Positions 19,127 through 27,741 of a DNA stretch of 52,741 bases are shown here, one piece after another. The position numbers and the translations under genes are program-made. A model generated the notes under the pieces. That model was given only the letters and a program-made list of their open reading frames with translations. It was not told where the DNA came from and made no database searches. The first letter of the stretch is position 1. Every line of letters begins with the position of its first letter. Source of the DNA: Anaerocolumna sp. (lineage in GTDB: Bacteria > Bacillota > Clostridia > Lachnospirales > Lachnospiraceae); NCBI GenBank assembly GCA_029256725.1, contig JAQSXJ010000058.1, positions 1 to 52,741 of the forward strand, written 5' to 3'.

Positions 19127-20001
19127 TGAAAAAACAAAACACTTCTTCTATGAGAGTTAGAAAATTTATTACTAATTCCTTTGTTCATGTGATGTTAGCT
19201 GTTCTTGGTTTCATATGGGTTTTACCTATATTTTTTGTAATACTAACTTCCTTTCGTGCAGAAGGCGGAAGTTATAAAAGTTACGTTTTGCCAAGAGGTT
19301 ATACACTGGATAATTATATAAAATTATTTGATGGTTCAACCAGTTTAACGTTTGCAAATTGGTTTATGAATACACTTATTGTTGCTATCGTTACTTGCCT
19401 TTTATCCGCCTTCTTTGTATTAAGTGTATCTTATGTAATGTCTAGATTAAGATTTAAAATGCGTAAAAAGATGATGAACATTGCTATGATTTTAGGAATG
19501 TTTCCGGGATTTATGTCTATGTACGCAATTTATTATATATTAAAAGGCTTTGGTATGTTAGAAGCCGGACCACTTAAATTAGTGGCGCTGGCCATGGTTT
19601 ATTCCGGAGGTGCCGGGTTAGGATTTCTGGTGGCTAAAGGTTTCTTTGATACCATACCAAAGACTATTGATGAAGCAGCATTTATTGATGGTGCTACTAA
19701 ATGGGATGTGTTTCGTAAAATTACGATTCCTTTATCAAAGCCTATAATAGTTATCACTTTATTGCAATCTTTCATGTCTCCCTGGGTGGATTATATCTTC
19801 GCTAAGGTAATCCTTGGACAGGACAGAAAGTATTATACAATAGCTATCGGATTATGGACCATGCTTGAAAAAGAATTTGTGGAGTATTACTATACACAGT
19901 TCTTTGCAGGTTGTGTACTTATTTCTATACCAATATCAATTCTTTTCTTAATCTTACAGAGATTCTATGTTGAAGGAGTATCTGGTGCTGTAAAAGGTTA
20001 A
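19126..20001 (+). CDS. Maltodextrin ABC transporter permease (MalG-like)
   Basis: This 291-residue membrane permease has a first segment HVMLAVLGFIWVLPIFFVIL, several more hydrophobic helices, and the EAA loop KTIDEAAFIDGATKWDVFRKI that docks to the ATPase. The final helix is IPISILFLILQRF and the end EGVSGAVKG is typical of MalG. The start codon overlaps the malF stop (TAATG). An intrinsic terminator follows at 20073, ending the importer operon. Confidence 0.94.
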   Translation: MKKQNTSSMRVRKFITNSFVHVMLAVLGFIWVLPIFFVILTSFRAEGGSYKSYVLPRGYTLDNYIKLFDGSTSLTFANWFMNTLIVAIVTCLLSAFFVLSVSYVMSRLRFKMRKKMMNIAMILGMFPGFMSMYAIYYILKGFGMLEAGPLKLVALAMVYSGGAGLGFLVAKGFFDTIPKTIDEAAFIDGATKWDVFRKITIPLSKPIIVITLLQSFMSPWVDYIFAKVILGQDRKYYTIAIGLWTMLEKEFVEYYYTQFFAGCVLISIPISILFLILQRFYVEGVSGAVKG

Positions 20002-20072
20002 GATAGCCATAGTATTATATATGTTTAGATAGTTATCAAAGGGATGTTCAGTTCACTTTGAAATTAAAAAAG

Positions 20073-20109
20073 GAAGTACTGAGAATCTTTTGTTTCAGTA
20101 CTTCTTTTT
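20073..20109 (+). terminator. Intrinsic terminator after malG
   Basis: GAAGTACTGA (20073-20082) and TCAGTACTTC (20095-20104) form a perfect 10-bp stem, followed by TTTTT. The A-rich left flank extends the pairing. Confidence 0.85.
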
Positions 20110-20135
20110 ATATTGAGTTTTGGGAGTGAAAACTA

Positions 20136-20420
20136 TTTTTTCTAAATTACTAGAGAGTCAAAAGTTCTGTTTTGTTGTCGTACGGACGGAAAATGCACAA
20201 AACAGAAAGACGCCTGCTTCATTCCAAGGGATAAGAAGTCCTAATTCTCTGAATATTTTGTGCTTGACATATAATGAAACAGATAACTCGCTACGCTCAG
20301 ACAATCTGTTTTATTATATACTTTCTGTTTTGTGCATTTTCCTGAAAACGTAGGAAAGAAAATTATCTTTAGCATATTTAATCATCTAGAAATTTTGATG
20401 CTCTAGTAAATTAGATAAAA
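20136..20420. repeat. 285-bp palindromic interspersed element (MITE-like)
   Basis: The outer arms 20136-20168 and 20388-20420 are inverted repeats (about 28 of 33 matching). Inside, 20188-20209 and 20321-20342 are a perfect 22-bp inverted repeat (core GCACAAAACAG), and 20270-20284 pairs with 20304-20318 around the loop AACTCGCTACGCTCAGACA. The unpaired arm 20210-20269 contains TTTTGTGC, which could compete for the GCACAAAA strand. About 105 bp (20172-20276) recur at 52634-52741. A 77-codon frame lies inside but is explained by the repeat. No transposase or clear target duplication was seen. The element sits between the importer terminator and the amylase gene. Confidence 0.8.
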
Positions 20421-20517
20421 TCAAAAATTATTGGATTTACATATTTAATTAGGGTTATGCAGCAGTTAATCCTTATGTTAACATAAATTATTATCAGTAA
20501 GGGAGATGGGAGTCCGT

Positions 20518-22251
20518 ATGAAGAAAAAGATTATAGTATTAATAAGTTATCTGGCTTTGATTCTTGTTTTAGGCGGCTGTAATAAGGCTGAGACAGATAA
20601 AGCAAAGCCTGAGGTTATAACGGAAGAAATAAATGATAATGGTACGGATACTAAGGAAGAAACGGATGACAATGGTACCGATGTAAACAGTGAAACAGCA
20701 GCGGAAGTACCTTATAAGTATGTTCAGGAATTAAATATAATTGATGATAACTACCGGAATTTTTATGAGATCTTCGTTTATAGCTTTTATGACAGCGATG
20801 GAGATGGTATTGGGGATATTAATGGTATTATATCAAAATTAGATTATATCAATGATGGAGATGATTCAACAGATTCTGATCTGGGGTTTAACGGAATATG
20901 GTTAATGCCCATTATGCCATCTACTACTTATCATAAATATGATGTGAAGGACTACTATAATATTGATCCTCAGTACGGAACCTTAGAGGATTTTAAAAAG
21001 CTTATAAAAGAATGCAAAGCCCGTGATATCAAATTAATTATTGACTTGGTCTTTAATCATACCTCTGCACAGCATCCCTGGTTTACACAGGCAGTTAATT
21101 ATCTGGAGAGTTTAAAAGAGGGAGAAGAGCCTGATCTTACGGTATGCCCATATGTTGGGTATTATAATTTTGCGAAAGAAAACAATGGAAGTAATACCTA
21201 TTATAGGGCAGGTAAATCGGATTATTATTATGAAGGTGTATTCTGGGATCAAATGCCGGATTTAAATCTAGGAAACGAACAAGTCAGAAAAGAGATTGAA
21301 AACATTGCGAAGTTTTGGTTGGACCTTGGAGTAGATGGATTCAGGCTGGATGCTGCGAAGGAGTTCTATTCAGGCGAAAAACAACGTAATGTGGACGTTT
21401 TAAAATGGTTTACTGATTATGTACAAAGTGTAAATGAAGATGCTTATATAGTAGCAGAAGTATGGGAGGAAGAGGCTGCTATCAGTACTTATTATGAAAG
21501 TGGTATTCCCAGTTTGTTTAACTTTCCTCTGTCACAGCATGATGGACTCATTACATCTACGGTTAGAAAATTAGGGACTTCAACTGCTAAGAAATTTGCC
21601 AAGTCCTTCGTAAGCCTTTATGAAAAATATAGTGAGGGTAATACAGAATTTATAGATGCACCTTTTATAAGTAATCATGATACTACGAGAATTTCTGCTC
21701 AATGCGTCAATAACGAAGATCAGATGAAAATGGCAGCAGGTATGTTACTCACCATGAATGGCAGCCCATATGTATATTATGGGGAAGAGATTGGTATGAA
21801 TAGCATGGGCAGTAAAGATGAAAATAAACGATTACCAATGCAATGGTCTATAACTGATACAACGGGAATAACGGATGCACCGGAGGCAGCAGATAAAGTA
21901 ACGCAGAAATTTTCTCCTGCAGACGAACAAATGAAGAACCCTCTATCTATTTATAATTATTACAAGAGAGCAATTAGAATTCGTAATGAGAATCCTGAGA
22001 TTGCAAGAGGAAAAGTCAGTGTTATCGAAGAACTTAGCAGTGAAGATATATGTGCTGTTAAGAAAGTGTATGAAGGCAGTGAAGTAATTATAATTTATAA
22101 CATAAGTAACGAAGAGAAAATGGTAGCTATAGGTGATGCAGGGCTCACAGACCTTACTATTAGAGGTTATTTATCGGTGGATGGAAGTGAAGTTTCACTA
22201 GCTGATAATAAGGTTACTTTGCCAAAGTATTCTATAGTCATATTAAAATAA
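20518..22251 (+). CDS. Extracytoplasmic lipoprotein alpha-amylase (GH13)
   Basis: This 577-residue enzyme should sit on the outer face of the membrane and cut starch or long dextrins for the importer. It has a lipoprotein signal peptide (MKKKIIVLISYLALILVLGGC, lipobox LGGC), an acidic linker with repeated DNGTD, and a GH13 barrel with DLVFNHTS, GFRLDAAKEF (nucleophile), IVAEVWEE (acid) and FISNHDTTR. A C-terminal beta domain ends with KVTLPKYSIVILK. The ATG at 20518 has GGGAG 5 nt upstream; an in-frame start 12 nt earlier is less likely. It lies downstream of a terminator and a repeat, so it probably has its own promoter in 20421-20500. Confidence 0.93.
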   Translation: MKKKIIVLISYLALILVLGGCNKAETDKAKPEVITEEINDNGTDTKEETDDNGTDVNSETAAEVPYKYVQELNIIDDNYRNFYEIFVYSFYDSDGDGIGDINGIISKLDYINDGDDSTDSDLGFNGIWLMPIMPSTTYHKYDVKDYYNIDPQYGTLEDFKKLIKECKARDIKLIIDLVFNHTSAQHPWFTQAVNYLESLKEGEEPDLTVCPYVGYYNFAKENNGSNTYYRAGKSDYYYEGVFWDQMPDLNLGNEQVRKEIENIAKFWLDLGVDGFRLDAAKEFYSGEKQRNVDVLKWFTDYVQSVNEDAYIVAEVWEEEAAISTYYESGIPSLFNFPLSQHDGLITSTVRKLGTSTAKKFAKSFVSLYEKYSEGNTEFIDAPFISNHDTTRISAQCVNNEDQMKMAAGMLLTMNGSPYVYYGEEIGMNSMGSKDENKRLPMQWSITDTTGITDAPEAADKVTQKFSPADEQMKNPLSIYNYYKRAIRIRNENPEIARGKVSVIEELSSEDICAVKKVYEGSEVIIIYNISNEEKMVAIGDAGLTDLTIRGYLSVDGSEVSLADNKVTLPKYSIVILK

Positions 22252-22275
22252 ATGAAATGAAACACCAGATTTACA

Positions 22276-22325
22276 GGAGGATATCTGGTTTGAGCGCACC
22301 AAGGCGCGAAGGGAGGATAAAATGA
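22276..22325 (+). promoter_or_regulatory. Possible 11-codon coupling frame before the debranching enzyme
   Basis: GGAGG at 22276-22280 sits in the loop of a small stem (CCAGAT 22264-22269 / ATCTGG 22283-22288). It is followed by TTG at 22290, giving a frame of 11 codons (LSAPRREGRIK) whose TGA (22323-22325) overlaps the ATG of the next gene. This resembles a translational coupling leader, as with the short frame before glgP. No evidence of translation is available. Confidence 0.25.
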
Positions 22326-24271
22326 AATTTATATATGGAAAAAATGATTGGAAAACCTTAGAGAGAGGTCAGGAGAACTGTTATTTGATTACAAACGGCT
22401 TAGGTGGATACTCCTCTTTAACAACCATTGGCTCTAATGCTCGCAATGACCATGCCTTGTTAATGGCATGCACCATAGCCCCGAATCACAGATATCATCT
22501 GGTTACAAGGTTGGATGAACAGCTTGAAATTGGACAAGAGGGTAAAGTAGCGTTATCCAGTCAAGAATATGTTAATCATGCGAAAAATCAAACAGGTTTT
22601 AAATATCTAAATCAGTTCACCTTTGAACATTATCCGATCTGGACCTATCAGGTAGACGCAGTAGAGATTACAAAGCTAGCAGTAATGGCTTATGGGGAAA
22701 ATACCATTGGTGTTCGTTATTTGATTACGAACAGTGGAAGTGAGAAGGTTAAATTGAGCATTACACCTATGCTCCAATTTGTTCAAAAGGGTGAAACTTT
22801 AAATAAAGATCAAACCTTTACATTAAAAGATAATACAATTCACAGCAATGGAATGAACCTGCAATATACTACTAACGGCATTGTGAACAGTTATAGTACA
22901 GAATATATCAGTGATTTATTCTATGGATATGATGCAAGGGACGGCAGAGATGCAATAGGTGTAACAGCTCATAACCATAAGATTTCCATTACAGTGAATG
23001 GAAATGAAGAGAAAGTTCTTGATTTGGTTTATAGCCTGGAAAATAATACACATTCCATAGAGGAATTAATTCTTACAGAAACTACAAGGCAAACTAATCT
23101 CGTTGAGCAGTCTATGCTGAAAGACGAATTAGGAAAGCAGCTGGTACAAAGCGCAGATCAATATCTGGTTGACAGGGCATCTACTAAGGGTAAAACTCTC
23201 ATGGCAGGTTATCCTTTCTTTGCAGATTGGGGAAGGGATACCATGATATCTATGGTGGGGTGCTGTATTTCCACTAAACGATTTGATGAGGCTAAGAGTA
23301 TATTCCGTACCTTCATGCAATACAGTAAAAACGGATTAATGCCAAATATGTTTCCGGAAGGCGGCAATGATCCTTTATATAATACCGTAGATGCTTCTCT
23401 GTTATTTATTGGTGCTGTATATGAGTATTTTCAGGAGAGTGGTGATCTTGACTTTGTAAAAGAAGCATACCCGGTAATGGAAGATATTATAAAGTGGTAC
23501 AAACAAGGAACAGATTATCATATTAAGATGGATACAGATGGTTTAATCATAGCCGGCAGCGGATTAGAGCAAGTAACGTGGATGGATGTTCGTTTTGGTG
23601 AGATTCTGCCTACACCAAGGCATGGTAAACCGGTTGAAATCAATGCCTATTGGTATAATGACCTAAGGATTATGGGGGTTTTTGCAAGGATTTTAGGAAA
23701 AGAAGACAGCCGGTATGAAGAACTTGCTGAACTGGTAAGCAGCAGTTTTACGAAACAGTTCTGGAATAACGAAGAGAATTGTTTGAAGGATCTTGTATCA
23801 GGTGAAGCGGCAGATTATCAAATACGTTGTAATCAGATATGGGCCGTATCCCAGCCCTTTTCGATTTTAGATAAGGAGAAGGAGAAGAAGGTTGTAAATA
23901 AAGTCTATGAGACCCTTTATACTCCTTATGGATTAAGAAGTTTAAGCAAATATGATAAGGATTTTAAACCAGTTTACGGTGGTTCTCATTTTAACAGGGA
24001 TATGGCTTATCATCAGGGTACAGTATGGGCATTTCCCCTTGGAGCCTATTATCTGGCTTATCTAAAAGTAAATGAATATAGTGACAAAGCGGTGGTAAGA
24101 GTAAGAGAACAGTTGGGGGCATTAGAGCCTTGTATGAGAGAGGGCTGTATAGGACAAATAGCTGAAATCTATGATGGCTTAAATCCCACGATTTCTCAGG
24201 GGTGTTATGCACAAGCGTGGAGTGTAAGTGAGCTGTTAAGAGTCTTTGCTAAACTTGAAAGTAGCAAATAG
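22322..24271 (+). CDS. Glycogen debranching enzyme (amylo-alpha-1,6-glucosidase type)
   Basis: This 649-residue cytoplasmic enzyme removes alpha-1,6 branches from limit dextrins. The N-terminal glucan-binding domain has CYLITNGLGGYSSLTTIG and NARNDHALLMAC. The alpha/alpha-barrel catalytic domain has AGYPFFADWGRDTMIS, GLMPNMFPEGG, SGLEQVTWMDVRFG, TPRHGKPVEINAYWYND and VYGGSHFNRDMAYHQGTVW, as in the GDE_C (GH133) family. GGGAGG lies 6 nt before the ATG. The place between the amylase and the alpha-glucosidase fits complete use of branched glucans. Confidence 0.93.
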   Translation: MKFIYGKNDWKTLERGQENCYLITNGLGGYSSLTTIGSNARNDHALLMACTIAPNHRYHLVTRLDEQLEIGQEGKVALSSQEYVNHAKNQTGFKYLNQFTFEHYPIWTYQVDAVEITKLAVMAYGENTIGVRYLITNSGSEKVKLSITPMLQFVQKGETLNKDQTFTLKDNTIHSNGMNLQYTTNGIVNSYSTEYISDLFYGYDARDGRDAIGVTAHNHKISITVNGNEEKVLDLVYSLENNTHSIEELILTETTRQTNLVEQSMLKDELGKQLVQSADQYLVDRASTKGKTLMAGYPFFADWGRDTMISMVGCCISTKRFDEAKSIFRTFMQYSKNGLMPNMFPEGGNDPLYNTVDASLLFIGAVYEYFQESGDLDFVKEAYPVMEDIIKWYKQGTDYHIKMDTDGLIIAGSGLEQVTWMDVRFGEILPTPRHGKPVEINAYWYNDLRIMGVFARILGKEDSRYEELAELVSSSFTKQFWNNEENCLKDLVSGEAADYQIRCNQIWAVSQPFSILDKEKEKKVVNKVYETLYTPYGLRSLSKYDKDFKPVYGGSHFNRDMAYHQGTVWAFPLGAYYLAYLKVNEYSDKAVVRVREQLGALEPCMREGCIGQIAEIYDGLNPTISQGCYAQAWSVSELLRVFAKLESSK

Positions 24272-24391
24272 ATTTGCCTTGCCGTCCCGATTGGCGTCCT
24301 CGAAGTGAACGTCCAGTACGGCGCAAGTAGCTGCATTACACAACTCAGGTAATAGAAAACTATAAATATTAAAAAGTTGAGGAATTCTTTT

Positions 24392-26011
24392 ATGATTAAA
24401 AAATGGTGGCACAGTAGTGTTGTTTATCAAATATATCCTAGAAGTTTTATGGATACCAATGGTGATGGAATAGGAGATATACAAGGTATTATAGAAAAAT
24501 TAGACTACTTATCAGATTTGGGAATTGATGTTATATGGTTGAGTCCTGTATTTAAATCACCAAATGATGATAACGGGTATGATATAAGTGATTATGAGGA
24601 TATTATGGAGGACTTTGGTACCCTTTCGGATATGGAAAGTCTGCTGGAGGAAGGAAATAAGAGAAATATCAAGATCCTTATGGATTTGGTGGCGAATCAT
24701 ACCTCAGATGAGCATAAATGGTTTATTGAGTCAAAGAAGTCAAAGGATAATGCTTATAGAGATTATTATGTATGGAGAGATGCACTTAATGGCGGTGAAC
24801 CTAACGATTTAGGATCTATCTTTTCTGGAAGTGCATGGGAATGGGATGAGTCAACAAAGCAATACTATTTACATCTATTCAGTAAAAAACAACCGGACCT
24901 AAATTGGGAGAATCAAAGAGTAAGAGAAGAAGTATTTGGTTTTATGAATTTTTGGATTGATAAAGGAATTGGTGGTTTTCGTATGGATGTTATTGACCTT
25001 ATCGGAAAGCTTCCTGATGAGAAAATCACCGGAAATGGTCCAAAGCTTCATGAGTATATTCGTGAAATGAATCAGAATACCTTTGGAGAGAAAGACTTGT
25101 TAACAGTAGGAGAATGCTGGGGTGCCACACCTGAGATTGCTAAGATGTACTCAGATCCTGATAATAAGGAATTAAGTATGGTATTTCAATTTGAACATAT
25201 TGGTCTTGATCAAATGCCCGGTATGGATAAGTGGGATCTGAAACCATTAAACTTAATAGATTTAAAAAAGGTATTTCATAAATGGCAGACCTGCTTTGAC
25301 AATGATGGCTGGAATAGTTTATTTTGGAATAATCATGACCTGCCAAGAATTGTATCCAGATGGGGAAATGATAAAGAAAGCAGGGTAGAAAGTGCTAAAA
25401 TGCTTGCAACCTTACTGCATGGTCTTTCCGGAACACCTTATATCTATCAAGGTGAAGAGCTGGGTATGACAAATATCAGATTTACAGATATTAATGAATA
25501 TAAAGATATTGAAACCTTGAATATGTATAAAGACCGTATAGCCAAAGGGTACACTCACGAGGAAATAATGGAGTCTGTTTATGCCAAAGGCAGGGATAAT
25601 GCCAGAACTCCAATGCAGTGGACAGCTGAAGAAAATGGCGGATTTACAACAGGAACACCTTGGATCGCAGTGAATCCTAATTACAGCTTCGTGAATGCCT
25701 CAGCTCAGGTAAATGACTCCAAATCAATCTATCATCATTACAAAAAACTGATTAGACTGAGAAAGGATAATGAAGTAATTGTATATGGAGAATTCTCGAT
25801 GCTGCTGCCTGAAGATACCAATATCTTTGCATATGTCAGAACTCTGAACAATGAGAAAATAGTAGTTTTGTGCAATTTTTATGGTGAAGAAATAAACTAT
25901 CAGCTGCCAAAAGAGTATGAGTACACCGGTGAGCTTTTGATATCCAATTATGAGGACACGGTTAGTAATAAGTTAAGACCTTATGAAGCTATTATGTATA
26001 GGGTAATATAG
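24392..26011 (+). CDS. Alpha-glucosidase / oligo-1,6-glucosidase (GH13)
   Basis: This 539-residue cytoplasmic exo-glucosidase releases glucose from maltose or isomaltose-type oligosaccharides. It starts WWHSSVVYQIYPRSFMDTNG and carries the four GH13 regions DLVANHTSDE, GFRMDVIDLI (nucleophile Asp), TVGECWGA (acid Glu) and FWNNHDLPR. ARTPMQWTAEENGGFT is typical of the GH13_31 oligo-1,6-glucosidase group. The ATG at 24392 is used (GAGGA 8 nt upstream); an in-frame TTG lies 15 nt earlier. The 120-nt gap upstream is unusually G+C-rich in part (24277-24330) and may fold, since CTTG-CCGT pairs with ACGG-CGCAAG. Confidence 0.93.
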   Translation: MIKKWWHSSVVYQIYPRSFMDTNGDGIGDIQGIIEKLDYLSDLGIDVIWLSPVFKSPNDDNGYDISDYEDIMEDFGTLSDMESLLEEGNKRNIKILMDLVANHTSDEHKWFIESKKSKDNAYRDYYVWRDALNGGEPNDLGSIFSGSAWEWDESTKQYYLHLFSKKQPDLNWENQRVREEVFGFMNFWIDKGIGGFRMDVIDLIGKLPDEKITGNGPKLHEYIREMNQNTFGEKDLLTVGECWGATPEIAKMYSDPDNKELSMVFQFEHIGLDQMPGMDKWDLKPLNLIDLKKVFHKWQTCFDNDGWNSLFWNNHDLPRIVSRWGNDKESRVESAKMLATLLHGLSGTPYIYQGEELGMTNIRFTDINEYKDIETLNMYKDRIAKGYTHEEIMESVYAKGRDNARTPMQWTAEENGGFTTGTPWIAVNPNYSFVNASAQVNDSKSIYHHYKKLIRLRKDNEVIVYGEFSMLLPEDTNIFAYVRTLNNEKIVVLCNFYGEEINYQLPKEYEYTGELLISNYEDTVSNKLRPYEAIMYRVI

Positions 26012-26171
26012 GAGAGCAAGTATATGGATTCCAGATTCCCCTCAGATTTCATAATTTGAATAAGGCTCTTAAACAGGAGAAAGTAAGTCCGTTTAAAAGA
26101 TAGCCAGATAAGCATAAGCCTTTTTCTAAGGGAATTCGGAAGACCTGTACTATATTTTATAAAGTCCGCTT

Positions 26172-26203
26172 AAAAAAACAGCGAGCCTGTAAGCTGCGCT
26201 GTT
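26172..26203 (-). terminator. Intrinsic terminator of the minus-strand DUF2508 gene
   Basis: Read on the minus strand, AACAGCG-AGCxx...GCT-CGCTGTT forms a stem (26178-26203) followed by a run of seven T (26172-26178). It starts 35 nt after the DUF2508 stop. No separate terminator for the upstream alpha-glucosidase gene was recognised in 26012-26171. Confidence 0.75.
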
Positions 26204-26237
26204 GAGTAATGTTTATCTTCAGTTTTCTCTTAGGTTC

Positions 26238-26459
26238 TTAAATTGCGGAGCAGTCATCCTCCAGCAACTTTGCTTGTTTTAGAAGAAATTTATACCTTTT
26301 TTGAACAGCATTTACTTCATAAATATAGCAGTCAATCAAATCGGGATCCACCACATTCTCAAAATTGGAATAAGCTGATTCCAGAGCAAGCTTTGTTTTT
26401 TGGATTTCATACAGCAAGGCTTCATTGTTCTGCCTTTTTCTTTTTGCAAACAGTTTCAT
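26238..26459 (-). CDS. DUF2508 (YaaL-like) small protein
   Basis: This 73-residue, highly charged, helical protein shows the DUF2508 pattern LLYEIQKTKLALESAYSNF, DPDLIDCYIYEV and QKRYKFLLKQAK. Its function is unknown; in many Firmicutes (B. subtilis yaaL) it lies next to bofA and recR. Here it is also beside bofA but on the opposite strand, and recR is absent from the window. Its small size and the conserved DPDLIDxxIY box make it a real gene. Confidence 0.85.
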   Translation of the reverse strand: MKLFAKRKRQNNEALLYEIQKTKLALESAYSNFENVVDPDLIDCYIYEVNAVQKRYKFLLKQAKLLEDDCSAI

Positions 26460-26584
26460 ACATGCTCCATTCCGCCTGACTAAGGCTTATACAAGAAATA
26501 GGTTATTTATAGTATAGTCTGCTAATTACCAGAATATACTACATTATATAGAAAAAAATGTTAATTGGGAGAAAGGGATTACTT

Positions 26585-26863
26585 ATGGAGACAAAATGGT
26601 ATTTTCTTGGGGCAATCTTACTAGTTTGTGCATTTCTGCTGATTGTAGGGTTTTTAAAGCAGCGATTTGACCTTATAGTAAACTTTATACTAAGAATATG
26701 TGTGGGGTTATTGGGGATATATTTACTTAATACAATTCTAGCCAGCAGTAATATATCCTTGGGTGTTGGTACTAACAGTCTGAATGCGCTGGTAGTAGGG
26801 GTACTTGGATTACCTGGATTTCTAATGGTATATGGAGTAGCTGCGTACTTTCATTTTACATAA
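26585..26863 (+). CDS. bofA: Pro-sigmaK processing inhibitor BofA-like protein
   Basis: This 92-residue membrane protein has three hydrophobic segments and the BofA C-terminal signature SLGVGTNSLNALVVGVLGLP followed by GFLMVYGVAAYF. BofA anchors and inhibits the SpoIVFB protease during sporulation, so the host is probably a spore former. The ATG at 26585 is chosen because AAAGGG lies 7 nt upstream; an in-frame start lies 27 nt earlier. It diverges from the DUF2508 gene. Confidence 0.9.
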   Translation: METKWYFLGAILLVCAFLLIVGFLKQRFDLIVNFILRICVGLLGIYLLNTILASSNISLGVGTNSLNALVVGVLGLPGFLMVYGVAAYFHFT

Positions 26864-27021
26864 GGCTGTTTGAAGGCCCGGTTTTATAACACTTAGCGGG
26901 ACACTTAAAGTGCATAGGCCTGGACATAAAACAAAAAACCACTTCATAAAGGTAAAAACTAACAAAAAATTTTAGAAAAGTTATATAATATAATGAATTT
27001 AGGGTTTCAGTATATTCTTTG

Positions 27022-27051
27022 TTGACAAAATAATACATACTGGTGTAATAT
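27022..27051 (+). promoter_or_regulatory. Sigma-A promoter of the Tad/Flp pilus locus
   Basis: TTGACA at 27022-27027 and TAATAT at 27046-27051 are separated by 18 nt. The first pilus gene begins about 25-36 nt downstream, so the 5' leader is very short. Confidence 0.65.
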
Positions 27052-27075
27052 GGGAACATCTTACACAGCAAAGAG

Positions 27076-27657
27076 GTGAAGCCTATCGATTATAGATTTC
27101 TTTGCATCTTTTTACTTCTTTTAGCAGCAATAAAAGAAGATCTTAAGTCTTATAAGATACCTAACCGCCTGATAGTAGCAGGTTTAGTAGTAAGCCTGAT
27201 ACTCGTATCCCCTGATCAAGGATGGACAAGTATCTTTGGATGGATTCAGGGTATTCTTTTACCCGTAATATTCCTTTTCCCCCTATTTATTATAAGAGCC
27301 TTGGGAGCCGGAGATATAAAACTCTATTCGGTTATTGGCGGATTCTACGGTATTACATTCTGTATTCAATCGATTTTATTTTCATTTCTGGCAGCAGCCA
27401 TATTTTCTGTATTTCACATAATTCTAAAAAAACAAATCCACATCAAATTTAAGTTACTGGTAAACTACGTGCAACGAATATACTGGAGCAGCAGATTTAA
27501 GGAGAAAGAGAAAGACTGGTATCGTTATTACAACAGCGAAGAAGATAAGAAAAAAGTTGGAGTACATTTTTCGGTGTATATATTGATTGGAGTGATTGTA
27601 ACTATGGGAATAAAGAGGCTATTTCCGGAATTTTCTCTAAAATCATTGCTGCTATAA
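27076..27657 (+). CDS. Prepilin peptidase, A24 type (TadV/CpaA-like)
   Basis: This 193-residue membrane aspartyl protease would process the Flp prepilin. The two catalytic aspartates are visible in AIKEDLKSYKIPNRL (first loop) and GAGDIKLYSVIGG (GxGD). Several hydrophobic helices follow (GILLPVIFLFPLFII, IQSILFSFLAAAIFS). The C-terminal 60 residues are longer and more basic than in small TadV proteins. The start is uncertain: the GTG at 27076 overlaps a good ribosome binding site (AGAGGTGA), and the spacing would better suit the non-standard ATC at 27085. It is the first gene of the locus. Confidence 0.85.
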   Translation: MKPIDYRFLCIFLLLLAAIKEDLKSYKIPNRLIVAGLVVSLILVSPDQGWTSIFGWIQGILLPVIFLFPLFIIRALGAGDIKLYSVIGGFYGITFCIQSILFSFLAAAIFSVFHIILKKQIHIKFKLLVNYVQRIYWSSRFKEKEKDWYRYYNSEEDKKKVGVHFSVYILIGVIVTMGIKRLFPEFSLKSLLL

Positions 27658-27741
27658 AAATGTATATTTATAAACCGTTCATTCTATCAACTCTTTTGCA
27701 TTACCTTATACTACAGTTTGCGGCTCTAAAGGGAGGAAAAA

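Noticed and set aside
20120..20353. 77-codon frame in the intergenic element
   Set aside because: It lies entirely in the palindromic repeat, which recurs at 52.6 kb; repeats of this type often leave spurious small frames.
20136..20420. CRISPR array or integron-type site
   Set aside because: Only nested inverted repeats are present, with no regular direct repeats and spacers and no cas or integrase gene nearby.
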